From Jeongeupia wiesaeckerbachi (lineage in GTDB: Bacteria; Pseudomonadota; Gammaproteobacteria; Burkholderiales; Chitinibacteraceae): a stretch of 64,000 nucleotides of DNA. The notes below the pieces were generated by a model, which was not told the DNA's origin, ran no database searches, and saw only the letters and a program-made list of their open reading frames with translations. A program made the position numbers and the translations under genes. The DNA is taken from the NCBI RefSeq assembly GCF_050916355.1, contig NZ_CP136946.1:2108001-2172000 (forward strand), given 5' to 3'. Shown in pieces: positions 54,089-63,031 of this stretch (position 1 is the stretch's first letter; every line of letters starts with the position of its first letter).

Positions 54089-57000
54089 ATGTTTACGAAG
54101 TATATTGGCCGTATTATCCGGTGGCGTTTTCTGGTGATCCTGTTCACCTTGATGACCACCGGTTTCATGGTGTCGCAGATGCGCCACCTTCAGGTCATCA
54201 TTGACCCCAATCAGATGCTGCCGCAGAAGCACCCTTACGTGATCGGCACCAATCTGGCCGAGAAGGTCTTCGGCTCGAACTATGTGCTGGTCGTGGCGGT
54301 AGCACCGAAGCATGGCGATATCTATCAGCCTGCCGTTCTTGATCGCGTGCGCACGATTTCGGAAGGGCTGCGTGGCTTGCCGAACGTGAAGCCGGAAACG
54401 CTGATGAGCCTGAGCGCCAAGCGGGCCAAGGGCATCGCCGGCAATGAGGAGGGGCTTGAGGTCAAGCCCATGCTGCATGGTGGCAGCATTGATGCGGACG
54501 CGATCGCCAAACTGAAGACGGCGATTCAGCGCAATCCGATCTATAGCGGCGTGGTGGTTTCCGATGCCCGCGATATGGCGACGGTCTCCATCGCGGTGGA
54601 GAAGGGGCCGAAGGGCTTCACGCCGACGCTCGAGGCCGCGTACAAGCTGGCCGAGCCGTTGGCGACCGACGATATCAGTATCGCGGTCAGCGGTACGCCG
54701 ATGTTCGTTTACTACGTCGAGAAGTACACGCAGCGCATGGGCTTGCTGTTCCCGATTGCGCTGCTGCTGGTCGGCCTGCTGCACTTCGAGGCTTTCCGGA
54801 CCTGGCAGGGCTTCTTCCTGCCGCTGGTGACTGCCTTCCTGTCGGTGCTGTGGGGCCTGGGCATGATGGGGATCGCCAAGGTGCCGCTTGACGCGTTCAA
54901 CGCCAGTACGCCGATCCTGATCCTCGCGGTCACGGCGGGGCATGCGGTGCAGTTGCTCAAGCGATATTACGAAGAGTTCGAACTGGCCATCGGCCACGGA
55001 ATGGCGCCGAAAACGGCGAACCGCGAAGCAGTCATCCGCGCGATGGCCAAGGTGGGTCCGGTCATGCTGGCCGCCGGCTTCGTTGCGGTGATCGGTTTCC
55101 TGTCGCTGATGTCGTTCGAGGTCGCCACGATCCGCAACTTCGGCATCTTTACCGGTCTGGGTATTCTGTCGGGCCTGATCATCGAACTCACCTTCATCCC
55201 GGCGGTTCGTTCCTGGCTCAAGCCGCCCAAGGTGCGCACGCAAAAGCAGCGCTTCGACGTCCTCACCCCGGTCATCAACCTGATCAAGCGCGCGATCAGC
55301 CCGCGCCAGTTTGGCAAGGTTTCCGTCGCTTTCCTGTTGATCGTGATCGTGGCGGCGTTTGGCCTCACGCACGTGAAAGTCGAGAACTCGAACAAGAGCT
55401 TCTTTGCGAGCAATCTGCCGTTCCAGCTTGATGACAAGCTGATCAACGAGAAAATGGCCGGCACCAATACGCTGTATGTGGTGTTCGAAGGCAACGCACA
55501 CGATGTGATCAAGGATCCGAAGGTGCTGCGCCAGATCGAGGAAACCCAGCGCTTCCTCGAGACGCAGCCGGGCATCGGCAAGACGATCTCGGTCGTCGAT
55601 CTGATCAAGCGCATGAACCAGGCGATGCACGCCGATTCGCCGGCGGCGATGACGATTCCGGCCAGCCGGGATCTGGTGTCGCAGTACCTGTTGCTGTACT
55701 CGATGTCTGGCGAGCCGGCCGACTTCGATCGCTACGTCGATTACAACTACCAGTATGCGAACATCACGGCCTTCGTGAAGCACGACAACAGCGGCCAGAT
55801 CCAGAAGGTGATCGCCAACACCAAAGCCTTCCTGGCCAAGCACGAAGATCCGCGCATCAAGATCTACTTCGGCGGCAGCGTGCCGCAGTCGACGGCGTTG
55901 TCCGAGTCGCTGGTCAACGGCAAGCTGCAGAACGTGCTGCAGATTGGCCTGGTGATCTTCGCGGTTTCCGCCTTGCTGTTCCGTTCGTTGCTCGCTGCCT
56001 TGCTGGTGGTCACACCGCTGGCGATCACCGCCTTGGTGAACTTCGGGGTGATGGGCCTGACCGGTATTCCGCTGAACACGCCCAACGCCATCACCGCACC
56101 GATGGCCATCGGGATCGGCGCCGATTACGCGATCTACCTGCTGTACCGGATCCGTGAGGAGTTGGGCCATCACGCCACGCTCGAAGCGGCGATCGACAGC
56201 GCCATGGAATCGGCCGGCCGCGCCATTCTCTATGTCGGTACCGCGATCGGCGGCGGCTATTCGGTCCTGATGCTGTCCAAGGGATTCAATATCCATATCT
56301 GGTCGGGCATCCTGATCGTGATGTCGATGTTCGTCAGCGTCGCCACCACGCTGCTGCTGCTGCCCGCGCTGATCCAGCTGCTCAAGCCGAGCTTCCTGCT
56401 CAAGCGCATCGGTAAAACTCAGGCAACTGCGGCTGCCGGCCCGCGCACCGCGCTGGGCGCAGCAGGCTCGACCAGCGGCGTAATCGTGCTCGCCGCGGCC
56501 GTCGGCCTGGGCGCGCTGGCATTCCCGCAGCACGCCAAGGCGGTGAGCGCCGATGTGGTCATGGAAAAGAACTACGTAGCGAATCGGTTTACCGATTCCA
56601 CCTCGAAGGCGACGTTCCAGATGATCAACAAGAACGGCGACCGCCGCGTGCGCGAAACCTTCGGCGCCACCCAGATGCAGGACAACACGGTGGACACCAA
56701 GCGCATGACCCGCTTCATGTCGCCGGCCGATATCAAGAACACCGTGATCCTGCTGGCCGAACACAGCGACCGCGACGACGACATGTGGATCTACATGCCG
56801 GCGCTGAAGAAAACCCGTCGTCTCACTTCGGCCAACAAGAACGAGAGCTTTGCCGGCACCGACATGTCGTATGGCGACGTGATCGGCCACAAGGTGAGCG
56901 AGTGGACGCACAAGTTCATCGGCAATGCCACGATTGCGAACAAGCCGGTGCTGATGATCGAGTCCTTGCCCAAGGACGCCAAGATCGCCGAGCAGGCCGG

Positions 57001-57271
57001 CTATTCCAAGCGGATCAGCTGGATCGACGAGGAGTCGTTTCTGGCGCTGAAAACGGAGTTCTACGACGACGGCAAGCAGCTGCTCAAGGTGGCGACGCTG
57101 AGCAACATCGTCAACGTCGATGTCGCAAAGCGCCGCTGGCAGCCCATGCATATGGAAGTGCAGAACGCCCAGACCGGACACAAGACCGTGATCGACTGGT
57201 ATGACTTCAAGGCCAACCAGGGCGTGAAGGGTCTCTATTTCACGCCGCGCTATCTTGAAACCGAACTCTAA
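54089..57271 (+). CDS. RND/MMPL-type exporter fused to a LolA-like outer-membrane lipid sorting domain
   Basis: The 1060-residue protein has an RND transporter of the MMPL kind at residues about 1-780, with two repeats of a single helix, a periplasmic domain and a five-helix bundle. It continues into a periplasmic domain (about 820-1060) of the outer-membrane lipoprotein-sorting (PF17131, LolA-like) type, with MWIYMPALKKTRRL as the tell-tale stretch. Residues about 795-819 look like a former signal peptide, ending in an AxA site (AKAVSA), kept inside the fusion. Such pairs are normally two genes. It should move a lipid from inner to outer membrane, so export of the cluster's product is the likely job. 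It starts 14 bases after the AlkB-like gene. Confidence 0.86.
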   Translation: MFTKYIGRIIRWRFLVILFTLMTTGFMVSQMRHLQVIIDPNQMLPQKHPYVIGTNLAEKVFGSNYVLVVAVAPKHGDIYQPAVLDRVRTISEGLRGLPNVKPETLMSLSAKRAKGIAGNEEGLEVKPMLHGGSIDADAIAKLKTAIQRNPIYSGVVVSDARDMATVSIAVEKGPKGFTPTLEAAYKLAEPLATDDISIAVSGTPMFVYYVEKYTQRMGLLFPIALLLVGLLHFEAFRTWQGFFLPLVTAFLSVLWGLGMMGIAKVPLDAFNASTPILILAVTAGHAVQLLKRYYEEFELAIGHGMAPKTANREAVIRAMAKVGPVMLAAGFVAVIGFLSLMSFEVATIRNFGIFTGLGILSGLIIELTFIPAVRSWLKPPKVRTQKQRFDVLTPVINLIKRAISPRQFGKVSVAFLLIVIVAAFGLTHVKVENSNKSFFASNLPFQLDDKLINEKMAGTNTLYVVFEGNAHDVIKDPKVLRQIEETQRFLETQPGIGKTISVVDLIKRMNQAMHADSPAAMTIPASRDLVSQYLLLYSMSGEPADFDRYVDYNYQYANITAFVKHDNSGQIQKVIANTKAFLAKHEDPRIKIYFGGSVPQSTALSESLVNGKLQNVLQIGLVIFAVSALLFRSLLAALLVVTPLAITALVNFGVMGLTGIPLNTPNAITAPMAIGIGADYAIYLLYRIREELGHHATLEAAIDSAMESAGRAILYVGTAIGGGYSVLMLSKGFNIHIWSGILIVMSMFVSVATTLLLLPALIQLLKPSFLLKRIGKTQATAAAGPRTALGAAGSTSGVIVLAAAVGLGALAFPQHAKAVSADVVMEKNYVANRFTDSTSKATFQMINKNGDRRVRETFGATQMQDNTVDTKRMTRFMSPADIKNTVILLAEHSDRDDDMWIYMPALKKTRRLTSANKNESFAGTDMSYGDVIGHKVSEWTHKFIGNATIANKPVLMIESLPKDAKIAEQAGYSKRISWIDEESFLALKTEFYDDGKQLLKVATLSNIVNVDVAKRRWQPMHMEVQNAQTGHKTVIDWYDFKANQGVKGLYFTPRYLETEL

Positions 57272-58502
57272 GCCACTGAGGCTGCTGTTCGCCGCATGCT
57301 TGGCTGGCTGGTGCGGCGCCAGCGCCGCCGCCGAGAAGGTCCAGTTCAGCGCGGTCGCGTCACTCGGTGCCTGGAGCGGCAACCGGGTGCTCGACGACCG
57401 CAACGGCATCCTGGCGCCGATGTTGTCCGCCGACGCCAGCGTCAACCTCTCCGAGCAGTTGAGTGTTCGCGCCGGCGGTCTGGTCTACCACTTCTCGCAG
57501 GACAACGGCGACGACACACGCAGCATCCTGCGCGAGGCCTTCTTGCAATGGAGCGGTGACGAAACGCAGGTCCGTCTGGGCTGGCAGGTGGTCGCCTGGG
57601 GCCGGGCCGACCGGATCAATCCCACCGACAACATCAGCGCGCGTGATTACACCTCGCCGCAGTCGGTTGACGAGGCGCAGCGGATGGGCGCCGGCATGCT
57701 GTCGGTCGCTCATGATTTCGGTTCCGCCGGACGTTTGACCGTATTGGGTAAGCAGGTCAAGCCGAGCCGGATGCCGAGCGACCCTGCCGAGGAGAATCTG
57801 CCGCTGCGGCCCGACGGCGAAGACTACGAGTACGCCGCCAAGTTCGATCACAGCGGCGATGCCTTTGACTGGTCGGTGTCCTACTTCAAGGGCCTGGAAA
57901 AGCCGCGTTCGTTGCAGCTGATGCGCATTGCCGATCAGCGCATCGTTGGCGTCAATCGTGGCTACGCCGAGCTTGAAGTCTTGGGCGCCGACGCGGCGAC
58001 GACGATCGGTGGCTGGGGGCTACGCGGTGAAATCGCCCATATGCGCTTTCCTGAAACCGATTTCCAGGTCAACGATGGCCGGATCTCGCACTGGTATGGC
58101 ATCACCGGCGTAGAAACCAATCTGCCGGCCAATGCGACCGCGGGCGTGCAGTACTTCTTCCGCTATTTCGACGAAGATCCACAGCTCGATGGGCTGAAGC
58201 CCGCCGAGAGTGCCGTGCGCCGGAAGCTGCGCATCGCCAATAACCAGTTCCACCAGTACCAGGACGGCCTCACGCTACGTTTGGCGCAGCGCTTGTGGAA
58301 CGACAGCGTCGACTATGAAATCGTCGGCGTCGTCAATTTTCGCGATGGCGATTACGCGATCCGGCCCCGCATTGGGTGGCGTTACTCCGACAGCATCAAG
58401 CTCTCCGCCGGCGCGGATATCTATCGTGGCAAGGATGAAAGCTTCTTCGGTAGTCTGCGTAAAAACAACGTACAGTTTGCCGAAATTTCCTATATCTATT
58501 GA
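57255..58502 (+). CDS. Outer-membrane beta-barrel protein (DUF1302-like)
   Basis: The 415-residue protein has a signal peptide (MKPNSKPLRLLFAACLAGW, cut near ASAAAEK) and a long run of amphipathic beta strands ending in the aromatic C-terminus AEISYIY, typical of outer-membrane barrels. Proteins of this kind often accompany RND/MMPL and LolA-like exporters. The only in-frame start that keeps the signal peptide is TTG at 57255, giving a 17-base overlap with the exporter gene and probable translational coupling. It would complete a route to the cell surface. Confidence 0.75.
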   Translation: MKPNSKPLRLLFAACLAGWCGASAAAEKVQFSAVASLGAWSGNRVLDDRNGILAPMLSADASVNLSEQLSVRAGGLVYHFSQDNGDDTRSILREAFLQWSGDETQVRLGWQVVAWGRADRINPTDNISARDYTSPQSVDEAQRMGAGMLSVAHDFGSAGRLTVLGKQVKPSRMPSDPAEENLPLRPDGEDYEYAAKFDHSGDAFDWSVSYFKGLEKPRSLQLMRIADQRIVGVNRGYAELEVLGADAATTIGGWGLRGEIAHMRFPETDFQVNDGRISHWYGITGVETNLPANATAGVQYFFRYFDEDPQLDGLKPAESAVRRKLRIANNQFHQYQDGLTLRLAQRLWNDSVDYEIVGVVNFRDGDYAIRPRIGWRYSDSIKLSAGADIYRGKDESFFGSLRKNNVQFAEISYIY

Positions 58503-58629
58503 TCGGCTGGCCCGAAGCGCGTGCGACGTGCGCGCGCCGGGCAGCGTGTCATCCCGCCGCCTTGCCTGATTCGTCGTGCAATGGCGGTCACCGCCAAATC
58601 GTTCTCCAACTGCATCGGGGCGCTTCACC

Positions 58630-59496
58630 ATGAAAATTCCGGCCAATATCCAGGCGCTGAAGGCCCGTGTGGGCGCAGAGCTCGCCGACGAAATCGCCTG
58701 TCAGACTCCCGAATCGTCGTGCCTGTTGCTCGACAGTACCGGCCCCAGCTTCACCCGTCAGTACATCGTGCTCAACGCCATCGGTGCCGATCGCCTGGCC
58801 CGCTTCGGCGAGATTCATGCCTTTTCCGGCTCGGTGTACGCGCTGTTCGGGTTTCTGGCCTTTTCGTCGGGCAGGAATCGGGTTGCCATTGAATCACTGT
58901 GCAACGAAGACGCCGAAATGGTGTTCCGCAACCAGCACCATGCCGGGCGGTTCTCCGGCCTGCGCTCGATGCTCAGGCTGATCAAGGGCAAGTCGGCGTT
59001 CGGAACGGTGTCGCCGTTGCTGGCGTCGCTGGAGTACATCTTTGGCGATTTTGTCGAGCAGCCGTTTTCGGCGTTCGGCAACAACATCCATATCTATCTG
59101 GCCAAATCCAAGGATGCGCCGTTGCTGGTGCTGTCGAACAACGACAATTGTTCGCCGGAGCTGGAGCCGCTGCGCAAGCGGCCGATCAAGCACATCATCG
59201 CGATGGCAGCCAATGTGCCGCTGGTTTACGGCGGCAAGCAGGACGGCGCCCCGTACTTCGATCCGGTCTACACGAATCACTACCTGCCCACGCTGAAACA
59301 AATCACCGGCACAGAACGGCGCACGCTGATCTCGACGCCGTGGCGTTCGGGCCAGAAGGAGAACCGGCGCTACTTGAATTGCTATCCGAGTGGCAATGCC
59401 AACTGGCTGATGCTGAAGGACTTCATCCGCTTGGTTGCCGGTCTGCGCAATGTGTCGTGGAGTCGGGATATCTACGCCGCGTTCAAGTTGCAGTGA
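58630..59496 (+). CDS. Hypothetical protein with patatin-like features
   Basis: The 288-residue protein is not firmly recognised. It has FSGSVYALFGFLAF near residues 66-79, which could be a nucleophile elbow like the GxSxG of patatin phospholipases, and KQDGAPYFDPVY near residues 203-214, which resembles the catalytic Asp-Gly dyad of that family. If so, it is an acyl hydrolase or acyltransferase acting on the cluster's lipid. No signal peptide is seen. It follows the outer-membrane gene by 127 bases and is probably part of the same transcript. The patatin suggestion is weak. Confidence 0.55.
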   Translation: MKIPANIQALKARVGAELADEIACQTPESSCLLLDSTGPSFTRQYIVLNAIGADRLARFGEIHAFSGSVYALFGFLAFSSGRNRVAIESLCNEDAEMVFRNQHHAGRFSGLRSMLRLIKGKSAFGTVSPLLASLEYIFGDFVEQPFSAFGNNIHIYLAKSKDAPLLVLSNNDNCSPELEPLRKRPIKHIIAMAANVPLVYGGKQDGAPYFDPVYTNHYLPTLKQITGTERRTLISTPWRSGQKENRRYLNCYPSGNANWLMLKDFIRLVAGLRNVSWSRDIYAAFKLQ

Positions 59497-59552
59497 GCCG
59501 GCGGTGCCGCGAGGCCCAGGCCGACCGCGATTGATGGCGTTGGGCTTCGCGT

Positions 59553-59579
59553 TTACTTGACGGTCACCGATTTGGCGAG
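59553..59579 (-). pseudogene. Possible relic of the glmS 3' end
   Basis: The minus strand reads LAKSVTVK-stop, nearly the invariant C-terminus of glucosamine-6-phosphate synthase GlmS (LAKSVTVE-stop), without the rest of the gene upstream. It lies in the 350-base gap (59497-59846) between the lipid-amine cluster and tRNA-Ser. Nothing else was recognised in that gap apart from the terminator. Only eight codons support the call. Confidence 0.3.
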
Positions 59580-59806
59580 CTTGCGCAGTAACAAACCTCG
59601 GCTACTCTGCATCGGTGAAATGCAGCCGCGGTGAGTTCGAACTGTGTCGACGCAGGGAAGGGCGCCGATAAATTTCCACCCTCTGTCGCGGATCGGCGGC
59701 GGGACCGCTGGGGCGTCAGCTTACCGTTCATCGACGTCTTGAAGCATTCGGATGAACGTCTGCGCCTCAAGGCATGCTGAATGACGTGTCGTGGAGGGTA
59801 GAAATG

Positions 59807-59834
59807 AAAAAACCCCTGAATAATCAGGGGTTTT
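59807..59834 (-). terminator. Terminator downstream of tRNA-Ser (bidirectional)
   Basis: AACCCCTGA (59811-59819) and TCAGGGGTT (59824-59832) form a 9-bp stem with a 4-base loop. The A run on the left becomes a T run on the minus strand, right after the tRNA 3' end. Confidence 0.88.
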
Positions 59835-59846
59835 AGTATGGGGTCT

Positions 59847-59936
<90 letters not shown>

Positions 59937-59950
59937 GGCAAGAGAGACGC

Positions 59951-59978
59951 AATATACATGGTTTTCCGACGAATGCAA
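59951..59978 (-). promoter_or_regulatory. Promoter of tRNA-Ser
   Basis: On the minus strand TTGCAT (59978-59973), a 16-base spacer and TATATT (59956-59951) lie 15 bases before the tRNA 5' end, a good sigma-70 promoter. Confidence 0.7.
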
Positions 59979-60047
59979 AGTCTTTACGTTTGTGTTGCGG
60001 AAAAACTGTAGGCAGAATGCACGCCAACAGCATTTTTCTGGAGCGGC

Positions 60048-61508
60048 ATGAAGAACTGGTTGATAGCTTTGGCAACGGTAGCCCTGGTCGGATGCGGCGA
60101 TATGCCGGCAAACACCGCACCACAAGCGGCCTCTTGGACCGAATCGCGCGAGCTGGTTGTACTCGTGCAGAATGGTCCGACGACGTTCTACGTCGATGCA
60201 GAGGGGCATTACGCAGGGCTTGAATATGATCTCGTTACGCGTTTTGCGTCCGAAAACGGACTCAAGGTGCGCTTCGTGGTCGAACCAAACTACGCAAAGC
60301 TCTTCGAGCGGCTCCAGCGCAATGAGGCGCACCTGGCCGTCGGTGTACACGAGAGCAAAGACGAGCAAGGCATCCGCTTCGGCCCGGTCTACCAGTCGGT
60401 ACGTCCGGTGCTGGTCTATCGCAATGATCGGACCGAGCAGGCCGCGCTCAACGCCATTCATGATGGCGCGATGATCGAGACGATGCCGCAATACGTGCAC
60501 GCGCTGACCCAGTTCAAGGTCAAGGCGCCGTCGTTGGCCTGGAAAGTGGTCGAGGCCGGCGATAGCGAGGAACTGATCGAGGCCGTTGCGCAACGCAAGA
60601 TCGACTACGCGATCGTCGGATCGCAAGTGGCCGAGCTGGCGCAAAAGTATTACCCGCAGGTGGCGATCTCCGAGAAAAGCGGCGATCCGCAACAGCTGGC
60701 GTGGGCGATGCAGGACGGTGATACCGAGCTGCAGACCAAGTTGGCGCAGTTCTTCACCGAGATCAATACCGACAAGTCGCTGGCCAAGCTCATCGATCGC
60801 TACTACGGCCATGTTGACCGCATCGCGCCACCGGATTCGGTCGCCTTCCTGAAAAAGCGTGGCAGCACGCTGCCGCGCTATGAAAAGTGGTTCAAGAAGG
60901 CCGGTGCCGAAACCAGTATCGATTGGCGCCTGCTGGCTGCGCTGTCCTATCAGGAGTCGCATTGGGATCCGGAAGCGGTGTCGGCATTCGGCGTGCGCGG
61001 CCTGATGATGCTGACGAACGATACGGCGCAACGGATGGGGGTCAACCGTCTCGATCCGCTGCAAAGCATTCAGGGCGGGGCGCGTTATCTGGCGATGCTG
61101 CGCGATGGCTTGCCCGACGATATCCCCGAACCGGACCGGACCTGGTTGGCGATGGCGGCGTACAACGTCGGTCTTGGTCACTTGCTCGATGCGCGCGAAC
61201 TCGCTCGCAGGCAGGGCAAGAACCCGGATAGCTGGGCGGACATCAAGACGACCTTGCCCTTACTGCGCGATCCGAAGTACTACAACACGGTGCGTTTCGG
61301 TTATGCCCGTGGCGGCGAGCCGGTCGCCTATGTCGAAACCCTGCGCAGTTTCTACGACATCCTCGTGCGTTTCGAGGAGCCCCAGATGCAGGCCGAGCCG
61401 CGTCTGGCAGCCAATGTCCAGGTCCAGAATCCGGCCAACCGGGTCTTGCAGATCAATAACCGCGTCCAGCCGAGCAAATCCAAGCCGGTCATGACCGCAG
61501 CGCTGTAA
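60048..61508 (+). CDS. mltF: Membrane-bound lytic murein transglycosylase F
   Basis: MltF cleaves peptidoglycan glycan strands with formation of 1,6-anhydromuramic ends. The 486-residue protein is a lipoprotein (lipobox ALVGC, C16). It has an N-terminal solute-binding-like domain (about residues 32-265), the regulatory module of MltF, and a C-terminal SLT domain (about 290-460) with the catalytic glutamate in SYQESHWDPEAVS, followed by GVRGLMML and AAYNVGLGH. Length and order match the family. A terminator follows at 61537. Confidence 0.95.
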   Translation: MKNWLIALATVALVGCGDMPANTAPQAASWTESRELVVLVQNGPTTFYVDAEGHYAGLEYDLVTRFASENGLKVRFVVEPNYAKLFERLQRNEAHLAVGVHESKDEQGIRFGPVYQSVRPVLVYRNDRTEQAALNAIHDGAMIETMPQYVHALTQFKVKAPSLAWKVVEAGDSEELIEAVAQRKIDYAIVGSQVAELAQKYYPQVAISEKSGDPQQLAWAMQDGDTELQTKLAQFFTEINTDKSLAKLIDRYYGHVDRIAPPDSVAFLKKRGSTLPRYEKWFKKAGAETSIDWRLLAALSYQESHWDPEAVSAFGVRGLMMLTNDTAQRMGVNRLDPLQSIQGGARYLAMLRDGLPDDIPEPDRTWLAMAAYNVGLGHLLDARELARRQGKNPDSWADIKTTLPLLRDPKYYNTVRFGYARGGEPVAYVETLRSFYDILVRFEEPQMQAEPRLAANVQVQNPANRVLQINNRVQPSKSKPVMTAAL

Positions 61509-61536
61509 AGCGCACTTTCGCGACGATGTGAAGCTG

Positions 61537-61558
61537 CCGGCCTGATGGCCGGTTTTTT
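61537..61558 (+). terminator. Terminator after mltF
   Basis: CCGGCC-tgat-GGCCGG followed by TTTTTT, 29 bases after the mltF stop. Confidence 0.92.
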
Positions 61559-61621
61559 CTGCCCGGCGTCCGCGCCGCTGCAGGTAAAATATCGCCTTTG
61601 CGATTCAGACCTGTTGCCGCC

Positions 61622-63028
61622 ATGACTGCTACGACTTCCGCCATCCGCACCCGATTCGCGCCCAGCCCCACCGGGCTGCTGCATATCGGCGGCGTGCGCA
61701 CCGCGCTGTTTTCCTGGGCCTACGCCAAAAAGCATGCTGGCGTTTTCGTGCTGCGCATCGAAGACACCGACCTCGAGCGGTCGACGCCGGAATCGGTCGC
61801 GGCCATCATGGATGGCATGCACTGGGTCGGCCTCGATTACGACGAAGGCCCGTTCTACCAGATGCAGCGGATGGAGCGGTACAAGGCGGTCATCGCGCAG
61901 ATGCTCGCCTCCGGCCACGCCTACCACTGCTACTGCTCGCGCGAGGAGCTCGACGCAATGCGCGCCGAGGCCGAAGCACGCGGCGAGAAACCGCGTTACG
62001 ATCGCCGCTGGCGTCCGGAGGATGGCAAGACGCTGCCGGAAATCCCGGCCGGTGTCTCGCCGGTGGTGCGTTTCCGTACGCCGATCGATGGCGTGGTCGC
62101 CTGGGATGACGCGGTCAAGGGCCGGATCGAGATTGGCAATACCGAACTCGACGACCTGATCATCGCCCGCCCGGACGGTACGCCGACGTACAACTTCTGC
62201 GTGGTCGTCGACGACTGGGACATGCAGATCAGCCACGTGATCCGCGGTGACGACCACGTCAACAACACGCCGCGGCAGATCCACATGTACCAGGCGCTTG
62301 GCGCCACGGTGCCGGTGTTTGCGCATCTGCCGATGATCTTCAACGATCAGGGGCAGAAGATGAGCAAGCGCCGCGATGCGGTCAGCGTGGTCGACTACGA
62401 CAAGATGGGTTTCCTGCCCGAAGCGCTGCTGAACTATCTGGCGCGTCTCGGCTGGGCGCATGGCGATGACGAGTTCTTCACCATGGATCAGTTCGTCGAA
62501 TGGTTCGACCTCGCCAACGTCAGCCCGAGTCCGAGCCGTTTCGACCGCGACAAGCTCTTGTGGCTGAACGCGCAGCACATCAAGGCGGCCGAGCCGCAGC
62601 GGCTGGCCGAGCGTGTCGGCGCTTTCCTGGCCGACAAGGGCGTCGACTTCACGAGCGGCCCGGCGCTGGCCGAGGTGTGCGTGCTGCTGAAGGACCGTAG
62701 CCAGACCCTGGTCGAGATGGCCGATCAGGCCGAGTATTTCTACCGGCCACTGGTGCCGACCGTTGAAGTCGCCGAGAAGCACCTGACGCCGGACGACGAA
62801 GCGCGGCTTGGCCTCTTTGCCGAAGGCGTCGCCCGGCTCGACACCTGGGATCAGGCGAGCCTGTCGCAATTCATCAAGGATTTCGTCAAGCAGCAGGGCG
62901 TGAAGATGCCGCAGGTCGGCATGCCGCTGCGTGCCAAGGTGTTCGGCACGACGAGCACGCCATCGGTCGACGCCGTGCTGGCGCTGATCGGCCGCGAGGA
63001 AGTGCTGCGCCGGCTGGCGTCCAGCTAG
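61622..63028 (+). CDS. gltX: Glutamyl-tRNA synthetase
   Basis: GltX charges tRNA-Glu. The 468-residue class I synthetase has the HIGH-type signature TRFAPSPTGLLHIGG near residues 8-22 and the KMSKR loop (GQKMSKRRDA) near residue 245, and the discriminating length of a canonical GluRS. The open frame runs upstream to 61598; the ATG at 61622 gives the usual N-terminus. A -10-like TAAAAT at 61585-61590 marks a probable promoter after the mltF terminator. It converges on sodC with a 3-base gap. Confidence 0.96.
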   Translation: MTATTSAIRTRFAPSPTGLLHIGGVRTALFSWAYAKKHAGVFVLRIEDTDLERSTPESVAAIMDGMHWVGLDYDEGPFYQMQRMERYKAVIAQMLASGHAYHCYCSREELDAMRAEAEARGEKPRYDRRWRPEDGKTLPEIPAGVSPVVRFRTPIDGVVAWDDAVKGRIEIGNTELDDLIIARPDGTPTYNFCVVVDDWDMQISHVIRGDDHVNNTPRQIHMYQALGATVPVFAHLPMIFNDQGQKMSKRRDAVSVVDYDKMGFLPEALLNYLARLGWAHGDDEFFTMDQFVEWFDLANVSPSPSRFDRDKLLWLNAQHIKAAEPQRLAERVGAFLADKGVDFTSGPALAEVCVLLKDRSQTLVEMADQAEYFYRPLVPTVEVAEKHLTPDDEARLGLFAEGVARLDTWDQASLSQFIKDFVKQQGVKMPQVGMPLRAKVFGTTSTPSVDAVLALIGREEVLRRLASS

Positions 63029-63031
63029 AAG

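Noticed and set aside
54032..57445. Very long open frame (over 1100 codons) on the minus strand opposite the exporter gene
   Set aside because: Its translation is rich in His, Arg, Gln and Asp without domains, the usual shadow of a high-GC gene on the other strand; the plus-strand protein has clear RND and LolA-like features.
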